Shown here one piece after another: positions 27,813 through 36,290 of a stretch of DNA of 64,000 bases; positions within the stretch are counted from its first letter, which is position 1; each line of letters starts with the position of its first letter. Both the position numbers and the translations under genes were made by a program. Under the pieces are notes generated by a model. That model searched no databases. It worked only from the letters and a program-made list of their open reading frames with translations, and was not told the origin of the DNA. The DNA lies in NCBI RefSeq assembly GCF_027587175.1, contig NZ_JAPCID010000045.1:1-64000 (forward strand), given 5' to 3'. This DNA comes from Solirubrobacter deserti. GTDB lineage: Bacteria; Actinomycetota; Thermoleophilia; Solirubrobacterales; Solirubrobacteraceae.

Positions 27813-30620
27813 TCAGCCGCGCAGTACGGCCGCGAGCTGAGCGCGCGACCCGATCCCGAGCTTGCGGTACACGCGCCCGAGGTGCATCTCGACCGTCTTG
27901 CGCGTCACGACGAGCTCGTCGGCGATCTCGGCGTTGCTGCGCCCGTCGACCGCCAACAGCGCCACCCGCTGCTCGGAGGGAGTGAGTGCGTCGCGCCCGG
28001 TCGTGCTCGCCCGGCGAGGGCGCGCCCCGGCTGCCACCAGCTCGTCCCGTGCGAGCGAGGCCAGCCGGCCTGCGCCGCAGCGCTCCGCGAGATCGAGGCC
28101 GTCGGTCAGCAGCTCCCGCGCCACCACCCGCTCGCCCGCACGGCGCCGGGCGGCGCCAAGCGCGACGGTCGCGTGCGCGCGCTCGAGGACGGACGGCCCG
28201 GTTCCAGCGGCCGCGAGCGCCTCCTCCAAGTCAGTGGGACCTCCAACGGCGTCCTGCACGCGGAGCGCGGCGCTGAGCGCGCGCGGGAGTCCGATCATGC
28301 GGGCCTGCGCGACCTCCTGGGCGGCGAACTCCGCCGCCGCCGGGTCACGGGGGCCGCGGGCAAGCGCCGCCCCTCCGCGCCACTGGGTCCAGCCCGCGCT
28401 GTTCGTGACGCCCCAAGTGGCGTCGATGCGGCCGATGCGCTCGAACGCCGCAGCCGCGCGTGGCCCGTCCCCGTCAGCGAGGAGCATCAGCCCTTCGCCG
28501 CGGAGCATCGAGGTGGCGACGATGGGGACGTCGGCCGACGGGGACCGCGCTACAAGCCGCTCGTACGCCTCGCGGGCGCCGTCGCGGTCACCGCGCTCGA
28601 GCCGGATCTCGATCAGGAACGCCAGCGCCGCCCCCATCCAGCCCTCGAGCTCGGCGACCTGCGCGGTCTCGATCGCCACCAGCACGTCGGTTTCCGCCTC
28701 TGCCAGACGGCCGATGCGCAGCCGCACGAACGCCCGAAAGAAGCTGGCCCAGGCGACGCCCGAGGCGCTGCCACGCGGGCGACAACGGTCCAACGCCCAG
28801 GTGAGATGCCGTTCCGCGGACTCCAGCGCGTCCGAAAGCGCCAACGCGTGCACCGCCATCCCGAATGCGACGCTGCGGCCCATGTCCGACGGCAGGACGC
28901 CCCCCTCCAGCGCGCGCTCGGCCAGCTCGATCGTCTCGCTCGCGGGCTGCGCCCGCAACGCGGCGTCGAAAGCCAGCCCGGCCAGCAGCGTGCGCTGGGC
29001 CACCGTGCCGTCGTGCGACGGGTCCGCGAGCAGGTGTCGCACGCGATCGCCGCGGCGTTCGAGCACGTCGGCGAACGGCGGCGCGAATCGCGCGGTGGTC
29101 AGGAGCGCCGCCTCGATGCGGATCGCCAGATCCGGCCGCTCGTCTACGAGTTCGTCGGCCAGCTCCCACACGCGGGCCGCGACCGTGGTGTAGCGATCGA
29201 CCGCCATCAGCGAAGCGGCCAGCTCGATCGCCGTCTCGACCCGGAACTCCACGTCGGAACTCTCGTCATAGGCGGCGAGCAGGTGGTCGGCCGTCGCCGG
29301 GTCACCCACGCGGGCTTCGGCCCGGGCCAGCTCGCGCAGCACCTGAGCGCGATCCTGCGGAGGCTCGCTGAGCGCGCGTCGGAGATAGGCGACCGCCGCG
29401 TCGGGCGCGCCGATGCTCAGGGCCTGCGCTGCCGCAGCACGCAGCGTCGCGACGTTCTCGGGATCGCTCGCAGGCTCGCCCGCGAGCACGTGTGCGGCGA
29501 TGCGCTCAAGGCTCTCGCCGCGGGCCGCCAGCACCTTCCCGGCCCGCGCGTGGCGCCGCGCGCGCTCGGCGGGCGGCACGTCGCCGTAGATGGCGCTGCG
29601 CACCACGGGATGCAGAAACCGCAGGCGGCCGGCGTCGTCGTCGCCGAGCACGCCCGCGCGGTACAGCGCGTCCCCGGCGGCGCGGGCCTCGGCGGGTGCG
29701 AGCCCGGCCAGCTCGGCCACCAGGTCGAGCCGCGCGCCCTCACCGAGAACCGCGAACCAACGGGCGGCGTCGGTCGTCGCGGCGTTGGTCCGCCGCAGCC
29801 GGCCGATCACGGTGCGGGCAATCGACTCGGGACCGAGCGTGCGAATGCGCGCGGCGCCCTCAGCGGTCGCGGGCAGGCCGAGGTCATCGGCTTCGCGCAG
29901 CAGCTGGCCGAGCAGGAACGGATTGCCGCTCGTCACCTCGTGGCACGCCGCAACGAAACGCTCGTCGGCCGAACCACCGCGACGCAGGGCCACCAGCCGC
30001 CCGACACCGTCGCGAGTGAGCGCCCGTGGACGCAGGTGGACGGCCTCGGGCTCCTCGAGCAGGGCTTCGAGCAGCGCCTGGCGCCGCTCGCCTCCGGCCG
30101 GCCGCATCGTGAGCACCAGGCCGAACGCAAGGTTCCCGAGGCGCCGCGCGGCGAAGATGAGAAAGCGCAGCGACGCGGGGTCGGCCCAGTGGGCGTCGTC
30201 GACCGCGAGCAACGTCGGCTGCCGCTCGGCCAGCCGTGCGCAGATGAGCTGCAACGCCCGCAGACGAGCGAAAGACAGGTCGGTGTCCTCGACAGCGACG
30301 TCGCCGCGGGCCGGCGGGTCGATGACCGGCGCGGCGAGCGCGGCACCGCCCTCAAGAAGCTCAGGAGTGCGGGCGACCGGCTGCTCGAGCAGCTGACGGA
30401 CGATCCCGTACGCGTACTCGCCCTCGAGCTCTGATCCGCGGGCCCGCAGAACCCGCAGCCCGGACTCGCGGGCCAGCTCGTCGGCGGCCGCCAGCAGCCG
30501 GGTCTTGCCGATCCCGGCCTCGCCGGCGATGATCACGAGGCGTCCGTTGCCTTCACGCACCGCGGCAATGCACGCGCTCAGCGCCGGAACCTCCGCAGCG
30601 CGCTCGAGAAGATCGTCCAC
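27813..30620 (-). CDS. LuxR-family regulator with AAA ATPase domain (LAL type)
   Basis: 935 residues from GTG 30620 (VDDLLERAAEVPALSAC). The Walker A site is GEAGIGKTRLL at 33-43 and Walker B is LLAVDDAHWADPAS. A long TPR-like helical middle follows, and the C-terminal LuxR helix-turn-helix reads LTPSEQRVALLAVDGRSNAE, ending EMHLGRVYRKLGIGSRAQL. LAL proteins are large ATP-dependent activators that integrate ligand signals. The first of three in the window. Its target genes cannot be inferred. Confidence 0.9.
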   Translation of the reverse strand: MDDLLERAAEVPALSACIAAVREGNGRLVIIAGEAGIGKTRLLAAADELARESGLRVLRARGSELEGEYAYGIVRQLLEQPVARTPELLEGGAALAAPVIDPPARGDVAVEDTDLSFARLRALQLICARLAERQPTLLAVDDAHWADPASLRFLIFAARRLGNLAFGLVLTMRPAGGERRQALLEALLEEPEAVHLRPRALTRDGVGRLVALRRGGSADERFVAACHEVTSGNPFLLGQLLREADDLGLPATAEGAARIRTLGPESIARTVIGRLRRTNAATTDAARWFAVLGEGARLDLVAELAGLAPAEARAAGDALYRAGVLGDDDAGRLRFLHPVVRSAIYGDVPPAERARRHARAGKVLAARGESLERIAAHVLAGEPASDPENVATLRAAAAQALSIGAPDAAVAYLRRALSEPPQDRAQVLRELARAEARVGDPATADHLLAAYDESSDVEFRVETAIELAASLMAVDRYTTVAARVWELADELVDERPDLAIRIEAALLTTARFAPPFADVLERRGDRVRHLLADPSHDGTVAQRTLLAGLAFDAALRAQPASETIELAERALEGGVLPSDMGRSVAFGMAVHALALSDALESAERHLTWALDRCRPRGSASGVAWASFFRAFVRLRIGRLAEAETDVLVAIETAQVAELEGWMGAALAFLIEIRLERGDRDGAREAYERLVARSPSADVPIVATSMLRGEGLMLLADGDGPRAAAAFERIGRIDATWGVTNSAGWTQWRGGAALARGPRDPAAAEFAAQEVAQARMIGLPRALSAALRVQDAVGGPTDLEEALAAAGTGPSVLERAHATVALGAARRRAGERVVARELLTDGLDLAERCGAGRLASLARDELVAAGARPRRASTTGRDALTPSEQRVALLAVDGRSNAEIADELVVTRKTVEMHLGRVYRKLGIGSRAQLAAVLRG

Positions 30621-30806
30621 CGCGTCGAGATTATCTGCGTAAGGGGTCGGCGCAAACGCCGCGGTGGCATACGCGTCAGGTGGCCGCGACCGGCGGCTGT
30701 CGGGCGCCTTACGGGCGTTTGCCCGCCGGTGAAGGTCGGATCGCCTCAACCGGCTCGCTGGTTCCCCGTAGTGACCTGCCGGGGTGCCGTCGGCAGTCTC
30801 TACCGC

Positions 30807-31520
30807 ATGAGCTTGAAAGTGACGGCAATCATCGGTGGCACGGTCCTCGGCGCGGTCGCGGTCTGTGCGCTGATTCTCTGGCTGCTATCGAACGGCGACA
30901 AGGCGGCGCGCCATGCGTCCACGCAGTTCGGGACCGCCCTGGTCAAGACGAACCCGACGCTGGCACCGGAGGGCGCCGAGGGCTACATCGACGGCGTCCT
31001 CGGCCACTTCGGGAACGTGGCGTCGGCCCGCGTGATCGACGCCCGCAATCACAGCGTGGGCTCCGGCAACCACTCCAGGAGCTACTACGTGGCCGACGTG
31101 TTCCTACAGACCGCCAACGGGCCGACGGTCCTCGAGCTCTCCTTCGACAGCCCGTCGCTGACGTACAGCAGCGAACGCATCACCGGCATCCACGAGGTCG
31201 TCCCGCGCGACGTGCGCGACGACGCGCTGTCTGACGCCGAGTTCGTCGCGCTGGCGCGGGCGTTCGACCGCCGCGGCGGCCGCCCGGCCACCGACGACGT
31301 GCTCTCGGGCTCGCCCGTGGCCCAGCCGTCCTCCGTCAACGCGGTCCAGCGCGCCGTCCAGCCGCGCATCAAGCGCCGGGTCTACAAACACGTCAAGAAG
31401 CACCTGCCTGCCGCTCCGAAGTCCACGCTGCCACCGCAGCAGCGCCAGGCGATGGCACGTCTCAAGTGCGTGCAGAAGGCCAAGGGCGACATCGAGAAGC
31501 TGACCGCCTGCGCGAGCTGA
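30807..31520 (+). CDS. hypothetical protein with single N-terminal membrane anchor
   Basis: 237 residues from ATG 30807. One N-terminal membrane segment (VTAIIGGTVLGAVAVCALIL) is followed by an outer domain, a basic stretch (RIKRRVYKHVKKHL) and two C-terminal cysteines (LKCVQKAKG, KLTACAS). The Cys pair may form a disulphide. No family is recognised. It is divergent from the LAL gene, with 186 bases between. Confidence 0.6.
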   Translation: MSLKVTAIIGGTVLGAVAVCALILWLLSNGDKAARHASTQFGTALVKTNPTLAPEGAEGYIDGVLGHFGNVASARVIDARNHSVGSGNHSRSYYVADVFLQTANGPTVLELSFDSPSLTYSSERITGIHEVVPRDVRDDALSDAEFVALARAFDRRGGRPATDDVLSGSPVAQPSSVNAVQRAVQPRIKRRVYKHVKKHLPAAPKSTLPPQQRQAMARLKCVQKAKGDIEKLTACAS

Positions 31521-31697
31521 CGCGCGCGGCGAGCGGCTGCAACTCGGATTGGCCGCAAGCAGCCTTCTGCGGCGCACGACACATCCGCTCGCCAGTATCA
31601 GACGTCCTACTCGCGCTCGTCTCGCCTGCGTGGATCGATGAGTCTTGCGGTTCGCGGTCGTTGTACGGAACGCAAGCAACGATCGTAAGGAGCCGCG

Positions 31698-32279
31698 ATG
31701 AGCAAGACGACGTTCGACATGAGCGTGTCGCTTGATGGCTACGTCCGAAGGGCTGACCCGTCGCCGGAGGAGCCCTTGGGAGTCCGAGGCGAGCAACTGC
31801 ACAGGTGGGCGTTCGGAGACGACGAGCGCGACCACCACGTCATGGCTGAGGGCGGGCAGGGGACAGGCGCCGTGATCGCCGGCCGTCGCACCTACGACGA
31901 TTCGATCCGGTTCTGGGGCGCCGACGGCCCCACCGGGGCACGACGGCTTCCCGTTGTCGTCGTGACGCATGAGCCGCCGGCCGATTCGCCGCGGGACGGG
32001 GTGTACCGGTTCGTCACCGGCGGGATCGAGGCAGCCTTGAGGGACGCTCGAGAAGCGGCGGCCGGCAAGAACGTCACGATCATGGGCGGCGCCGACCTCG
32101 GACGGCAGTTTCTCGCCGCACGGCTCATCGACGAGCTCTCGATCCACCTCGTTCCGGTTCTGTTGGGCAGCGGCACGCCGTTGTTCACGGGCCTCCCCGA
32201 CGGACACCTACAGCTCGAACCGGTCGCCGCAATCCAAAGTCCCAACGCAACCCACTTGCGGTTCCGCGTAGTGCGCTGA
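31698..32279 (+). CDS. dihydrofolate reductase family protein (RibD C-terminal type)
   Basis: 193 residues from ATG 31698 with AAGGAG seven bases upstream. MSVSLDGYVRR opens the fold, GAVIAGRRTYDDS and NVTIMGGADLGRQFLAARLIDE mark the NADPH site, and LHLVPVLLGSGTPLF-like residues close it. The reaction in vivo is unknown for this large stand-alone family. A distant paralogue lies at 45694. Confidence 0.85.
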   Translation: MSKTTFDMSVSLDGYVRRADPSPEEPLGVRGEQLHRWAFGDDERDHHVMAEGGQGTGAVIAGRRTYDDSIRFWGADGPTGARRLPVVVVTHEPPADSPRDGVYRFVTGGIEAALRDAREAAAGKNVTIMGGADLGRQFLAARLIDELSIHLVPVLLGSGTPLFTGLPDGHLQLEPVAAIQSPNATHLRFRVVR

Positions 32280-32337
32280 CCTAAGGCAACGTGAGCCGTA
32301 AGGCGCACGAGGCCGCAGCGCGCTGCATGCTGTGCCG

Positions 32338-32726
32338 ATGAGCGATACCGGGCTGACGGACTTCTACCGCCGCTACAACGCCTGCTGCAACGAGCACCGG
32401 TTCGGAGACTTGTCGGAGTTCGTCGCCTCCGAGGTCGTGGTCAACGGAACCGATCGTGGCCTCGACCTCTACGTGGAGGGGTTGCGGACCGTCGTCCGTG
32501 GCTTCCCGGATTACCGGTGGAACTGCGCCACCTGGTGGTTGACGAACCGTGGATCGCAGCGCACTTTTCGGACACGGGCACGCACGACGGCCCGTTTCTC
32601 GGCGTTCCCGCCACCGGCCGCCGCGTAAGCACCCAGGAGTTCGCGTTCTACCGCGTCGATGGTGACCTGATCACCGAGGTGTGGGTCACCGCCGACAACC
32701 TGCATTTGCTTGGTCAGCTGCGCTAG
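32338..32726 (+). pseudogene. SnoaL-like protein broken by a frameshift
   Basis: From ATG 32338 the frame reads DFYRRYNACCNEHRF... VRGFPDYRW, then loses sense near 32516. The natural continuation is one frame over: VELRHLVVDEPWIAAHFSDT, then GPFLGVPATGRRVS and EVWVTADNLHLLGQL, ending at 32726. One missing base in the CCGGTGG run would explain it. Joined, the product is a typical SnoaL-like cyclase or hydrolase-fold protein of about 130 residues. Either recent decay or a sequencing error. Confidence 0.75.
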
Positions 32727-32944
32727 CACTCCGTCTCGCTTTTGCGGGCGTGCTGCGTCCGTGTCCGCCGCCTGGTTTCGCTCGCCGTCACGGCCGTGGT
32801 GCTCGCCTGGCCGGTGCCCGCGGCCGCCACGCCGCCGGAGCTCGAGTGGCGGGCCTGCCCGGCGAGCTCGCCCGATGAGGAGGAGTTTCTCCGTGCCGTA
32901 CCGCTGCAGCACGATCGAAGTCCCGCTGTCGTAACCGGGTCGGG

Positions 32945-33562
32945 TTAACCGCTGTACTCGTCGCGGCGCCGGATCCGGTCCAATGCGGAGTCGCCTCGGC
33001 CGGCCGGCTGCTCCCAAGCCTCTTGGCGCCCGAGGGCGGTGAGGTCGAGCCAGTTGTAGGTGCCGTTGAGCAGGTCGATGCCGCGCTCGAAGCACGAGTA
33101 GGTATGAAAGACGCGATCCCCTCGGCGCAGGAAGTCGTAGTTGAAGTAACTGCCCCACGAGGATTACCAAGGAAAGGTCCAGCCCATCCGCTGCCGCTAG
33201 CGCTCGAGCTTCGCGACTGGCGCAGGCGAGACAGCCGTGAACGACGTGTCGCGGGCGTGCAGGTGGGCCGGGTAACCCCAGCTGTCCATCCAGAACGAGC
33301 AGGCCGGGCAGGCCTCATCGGCGTCCGGCTCGAACATGAGGTGGTAGACCAGAAGCTGGCTTCGGCCCTCGAACCGATCGAGCAGCTCGGCCTTGCCGCG
33401 CGGGCCGTCGAAGGTGTAATCCTTCGTGATCTCGACGATCGGCAGCATGCGGCGGGCCGTGTTCACCTCGTCGCGGTGCCGGGTCAACGCCTTCTCTCGC
33501 TCCGGCAGCTCGAGCCGCGCAGCGAGCCACTCCTCATGTGTCGCGATCTTCAGGTCGTTCAT
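32945..33562 (-). pseudogene. DUF899 (thioredoxin-like) gene with two in-frame stops
   Basis: Starts at ATG 33562 with GAAGGAG upstream (MNDLKIATHEEWLAARLELP) and matches DUF899 proteins. In the same frame codon 122 is TAG (33199-33197) and codon 133 is TAA (33166-33164), then the family sequence continues (GSYFNYDF, DRVFHTYSCFERGIDLLNGT) to TAA at 32947-32945. As I recall the family (KIEAYKRRMGWTFPWYSSF), both stops stand where tyrosine is expected. A short stretch is also missing before DRVFHTYS. The frame itself is otherwise intact, so the loss looks recent. Confidence 0.8.
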
Positions 33563-33593
33563 GCCGCGTCTCCTTCGCTCGTTCGACGTGTGG

Positions 33594-34406
33594 TCAAGCA
33601 ACGGCCGGCGCGGCGTGGTTCCGGCCCGGCAGCGCCAGTCCGGCGACCGCGCCGGACAGAGCCAGCGCGGCGGCGGGGCCCACGGCGTGCGCGGGCACGG
33701 CGCGCAGGACGGCACCGGCGGCGGGCGGGATCGCCATCGCGGCGCCAAGGCCGGCCACGAGCGGCGGCACGACGAGTTCGCCGTAGCCCATCCCCGGCTC
33801 GGCGATCACGGCGACCCAGCACATGCCCGCCGCGAGCGTGGCCATCCCCGCGATCAGCACGGGTCGATCGCCCACGCGATCGGCCAGCGCGCTCGCCGCG
33901 GGAGCGACCAGGAACAGTGGAGCCGTCCAGGGGAGCAGGCTCAGCCCGGCTTCGAGCGCATCGTGACCCAGGCCGACCTGCATGAACTGGGCGAAGAAGA
34001 ACACCCCGGCGAAAATCGAGCCGAACAGACAGAAGACGGCCACGTTGCCGGCCGAGAAGCCCGGCAAGCGGAACATCCGCAACGGCAGCATCGGTGCCGC
34101 GGTGCGGTACTCCCACGCCACGAACGCGGTGACGAGCAGAAGGCCTCCCGCTAGGGCCTCAATACGAGTCAGTACCAGTGGCACGAGGACGACCCCGATC
34201 GGAACGTTGAGCCAGAAGACCCACTCCCAGGAGAGACCCTCCGCCACGGCACCGCCAAGGGTCGGGCCCGCGAGCACGGCCACCGAGGCAGCGAGATCCT
34301 CGCGGATCGTGTTCAGCGCGGTGGAGACCACCAGCGTGTGGAGCGCCACCATCAGCGACGCGATCGACGCCAGGACCAATACCCATGTCCTCGTGTTCAG
34401 CCTCAT
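33594..34406 (-). pseudogene. MFS (DHA2-type) transporter remnant with internal deletions
   Basis: 270 residues from ATG 34406, against about 470-500 for the family. TM1 (SLMVALHTLVVSTALNTIRE) jumps directly to LAGPTLGGAVAEGLSWEWVF, which normally follows TM5, so about 90 residues including the RFGRR loop are missing. A second gap follows the NVPIG helix. Later helices (FSAGNVAVFCLFGSIFAGVF onward) are intact. The frame is open, but the protein is unlikely to transport. It adjoins the broken DUF899 gene. Confidence 0.7.
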
Positions 34407-34472
34407 CGATTCCTCCTACGGTCGGTGGTCTGTCAGTAACGACCGGCCGACGCGCTGGAAGGAATCGGGCCT

Positions 34473-35531
34473 CTATGAATCGATTCGCTCGGGCAGGCCG
34501 AAGCGTGCAAACAGCGCCGGATCGAGGAGCGCCGTCATCGCGAGGATTCGGCCATCGTCGTCAAGTGTGAGCACGTCGATCCCGTCGGCGACAAACGCCG
34601 CTCGCCGTGCGTCCCAGCGATAGCAGCCCACTGCCGGCTGACCGTTGGCGGAGGTGAAGCGGTGACGCCAGCCCTCCTTGGCGGGCCCTGTCGCCAGGAG
34701 CTGCCGGATCGCATCCCGCCCGGAGTACCAGAGGCTGTATGGGGACATCGACCACTCGGCATGGTCGGCCAGCATCGACACGAGGCCGTCGACATCGCCG
34801 CGCTCGAACGCGTCGGCGTAGTTGCGGACGATCATCTGGACCCGTGTGTCGCCGAGCGCCCGCAGCGTCTCCTGCTGGCTGCGATTCGGAACCCGCTCGT
34901 CCAGCCTCGCGCGTGCGCGCTGGAGCGCGCTCTTGACCGAGGGTTCGCTCGTCGTCATCACCTCGGCCACCTCTCGCGCGGAGAACCCGAGCACCTCACG
35001 CATGATCAGCGCCGCACGCTGATTGGGCGACAGGTGCTCAAGCGCGGCGATGAATGCCAGCTCGACCCCCTCGCGTCGCTCGTAGCCCTCGTCGGGCAAC
35101 GGCTGCAGCCAGAGCACCTCGGTTTCCTTCCTCGTCTCGGGGTCCCAGGCCTCGGCGGTCGGCGGCCCCTGCTCCGCGAGCAGCACCGGCGACCGGCCCC
35201 GATGCGCGATCACATCGAGCGACGCGTTCGTCGCAATCCGATGGAGCCAGTTGCGCAGTGAGCTCCTTCCGTCGAAGCCCGCCAGCCCGCGCCAGGCCCG
35301 CAGCATCGAATCCTGGACGGCGTCCTCGGAGTCCGCAAGCGTCCCGAGCATGCGATAGCAGTGGGCGTGAAGCGCGCGGCGATACGGCGCGACCAGGGAC
35401 TCGAAGGCCTTTTCGTCGCCTGCTCGCGCGGCCTCTATGAGCGTGGCTTCAGGTGCGGTCGTCTGACGCGACCGTTGACCGATCCTAACCTCGATCGACC
35501 TCCGGCATCCATGCGCATCCCGCGCCTGCAC
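34473..35531 (-). CDS. sigma-70 family factor with SnoaL-like C-terminal domain
   Basis: 352 residues from GTG 35531; the N-terminal 25 residues are uncertain. Region 2: DEKAFESLVAPYRRALHAHC, DSEDAVQDSMLRAWRGLAGF. Region 4: LSPNQRAALIMREVLGFSAR, EVMTTSEPSVKSALQRARAR. The C-terminal 130 residues are a SnoaL-like domain (NYADAFERGDVDGLVSMLAD, PAVGCYRW), as in the SigG/TIGR02960-type sigma factors where this domain replaces a separate anti-sigma. It lies upstream of the MFS and DUF899 remnants on the same strand. Confidence 0.85.
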   Translation of the reverse strand: MQARDAHGCRRSIEVRIGQRSRQTTAPEATLIEAARAGDEKAFESLVAPYRRALHAHCYRMLGTLADSEDAVQDSMLRAWRGLAGFDGRSSLRNWLHRIATNASLDVIAHRGRSPVLLAEQGPPTAEAWDPETRKETEVLWLQPLPDEGYERREGVELAFIAALEHLSPNQRAALIMREVLGFSAREVAEVMTTSEPSVKSALQRARARLDERVPNRSQQETLRALGDTRVQMIVRNYADAFERGDVDGLVSMLADHAEWSMSPYSLWYSGRDAIRQLLATGPAKEGWRHRFTSANGQPAVGCYRWDARRAAFVADGIDVLTLDDDGRILAMTALLDPALFARFGLPERIDS

Positions 35532-35624
35532 ATCGACGATCCGAGCTCGGCGGTCATGGTGATCGCGACCACCATCGCGGGGATGAGAGCGCCTCCGAGT
35601 CTCCTCCGCGCGGAGGAGCGGGGA

Positions 35625-36290
35625 CTACTCCGGCGGGCGGCCGGGAGTGACGAGACCGGACTCGTAAGCGAGCACGACGGCTTGGACGCGATCGCGGAGG
35701 CCGAGCTTGGCGAGAATGTGTGCGACGTGGGTCTTGATGGTGGTGTCGCTGAGCACGAGCTGGTCGGCGATCTCCGCGTTGGAGAGGCCGCGCGCAAGGA
35801 GCCTGAGCACGTCGAACTCGCGCGGGGTGAGCTCATCGAGCGCGGCAGGGCGGACACCGCCGGCAGGCCGGACGCGGGCGAACTCGGCGATCAGGCGCCG
35901 CGTGACGGTCGGGGCGAGCAGCGCCTCGCCGGCGGCGACGGCGCGGATGCCGTCGACGAGCTGGCGCGGCGGGCTGTCCTTGAGCAGGAAGCCGCTTGCG
36001 CCGGCCCGCAGGGCGTCGTAGACGTACTCGTCGAGGTCGTAGGTGGTGAGCACGAGCACTCGCGCCGGGTGCCGCGCCGTGATCTCGCGCGTGGAGGCGA
36101 TCCCGTCGAGAACGGGCATGCGGATGTCCATCAGCACGACGTCGGGCTGCAGGCGTCCGGCGCTGTGAATCGCTTCCTCACCGTTCGATGCCTCCCCGAC
36201 GACCTTGAGGTCGGCGTGGTTCTCGAGCACGAGCCGGAACCCGGCGCGCACGAGCGACTGGTCGTCGCAGATCAGAACGCGGATGCTCAT
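35625..36290 (-). CDS. NarL/LuxR-type response regulator
   Basis: 221 residues from ATG 36290, which overlaps the kinase stop as ATGA. The receiver domain has D9-D10 and phosphorylation site D55 (VVLMDIRMPVLDG), LTTYD and KDS. The C-terminal helix-turn-helix is LTPREFDVLRLLARGLSNAE, ending TTIKTHVAHILAKLGLRDRV. It forms a two-component system with the upstream kinase. Confidence 0.95.
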   Translation of the reverse strand: MSIRVLICDDQSLVRAGFRLVLENHADLKVVGEASNGEEAIHSAGRLQPDVVLMDIRMPVLDGIASTREITARHPARVLVLTTYDLDEYVYDALRAGASGFLLKDSPPRQLVDGIRAVAAGEALLAPTVTRRLIAEFARVRPAGGVRPAALDELTPREFDVLRLLARGLSNAEIADQLVLSDTTIKTHVAHILAKLGLRDRVQAVVLAYESGLVTPGRPPE

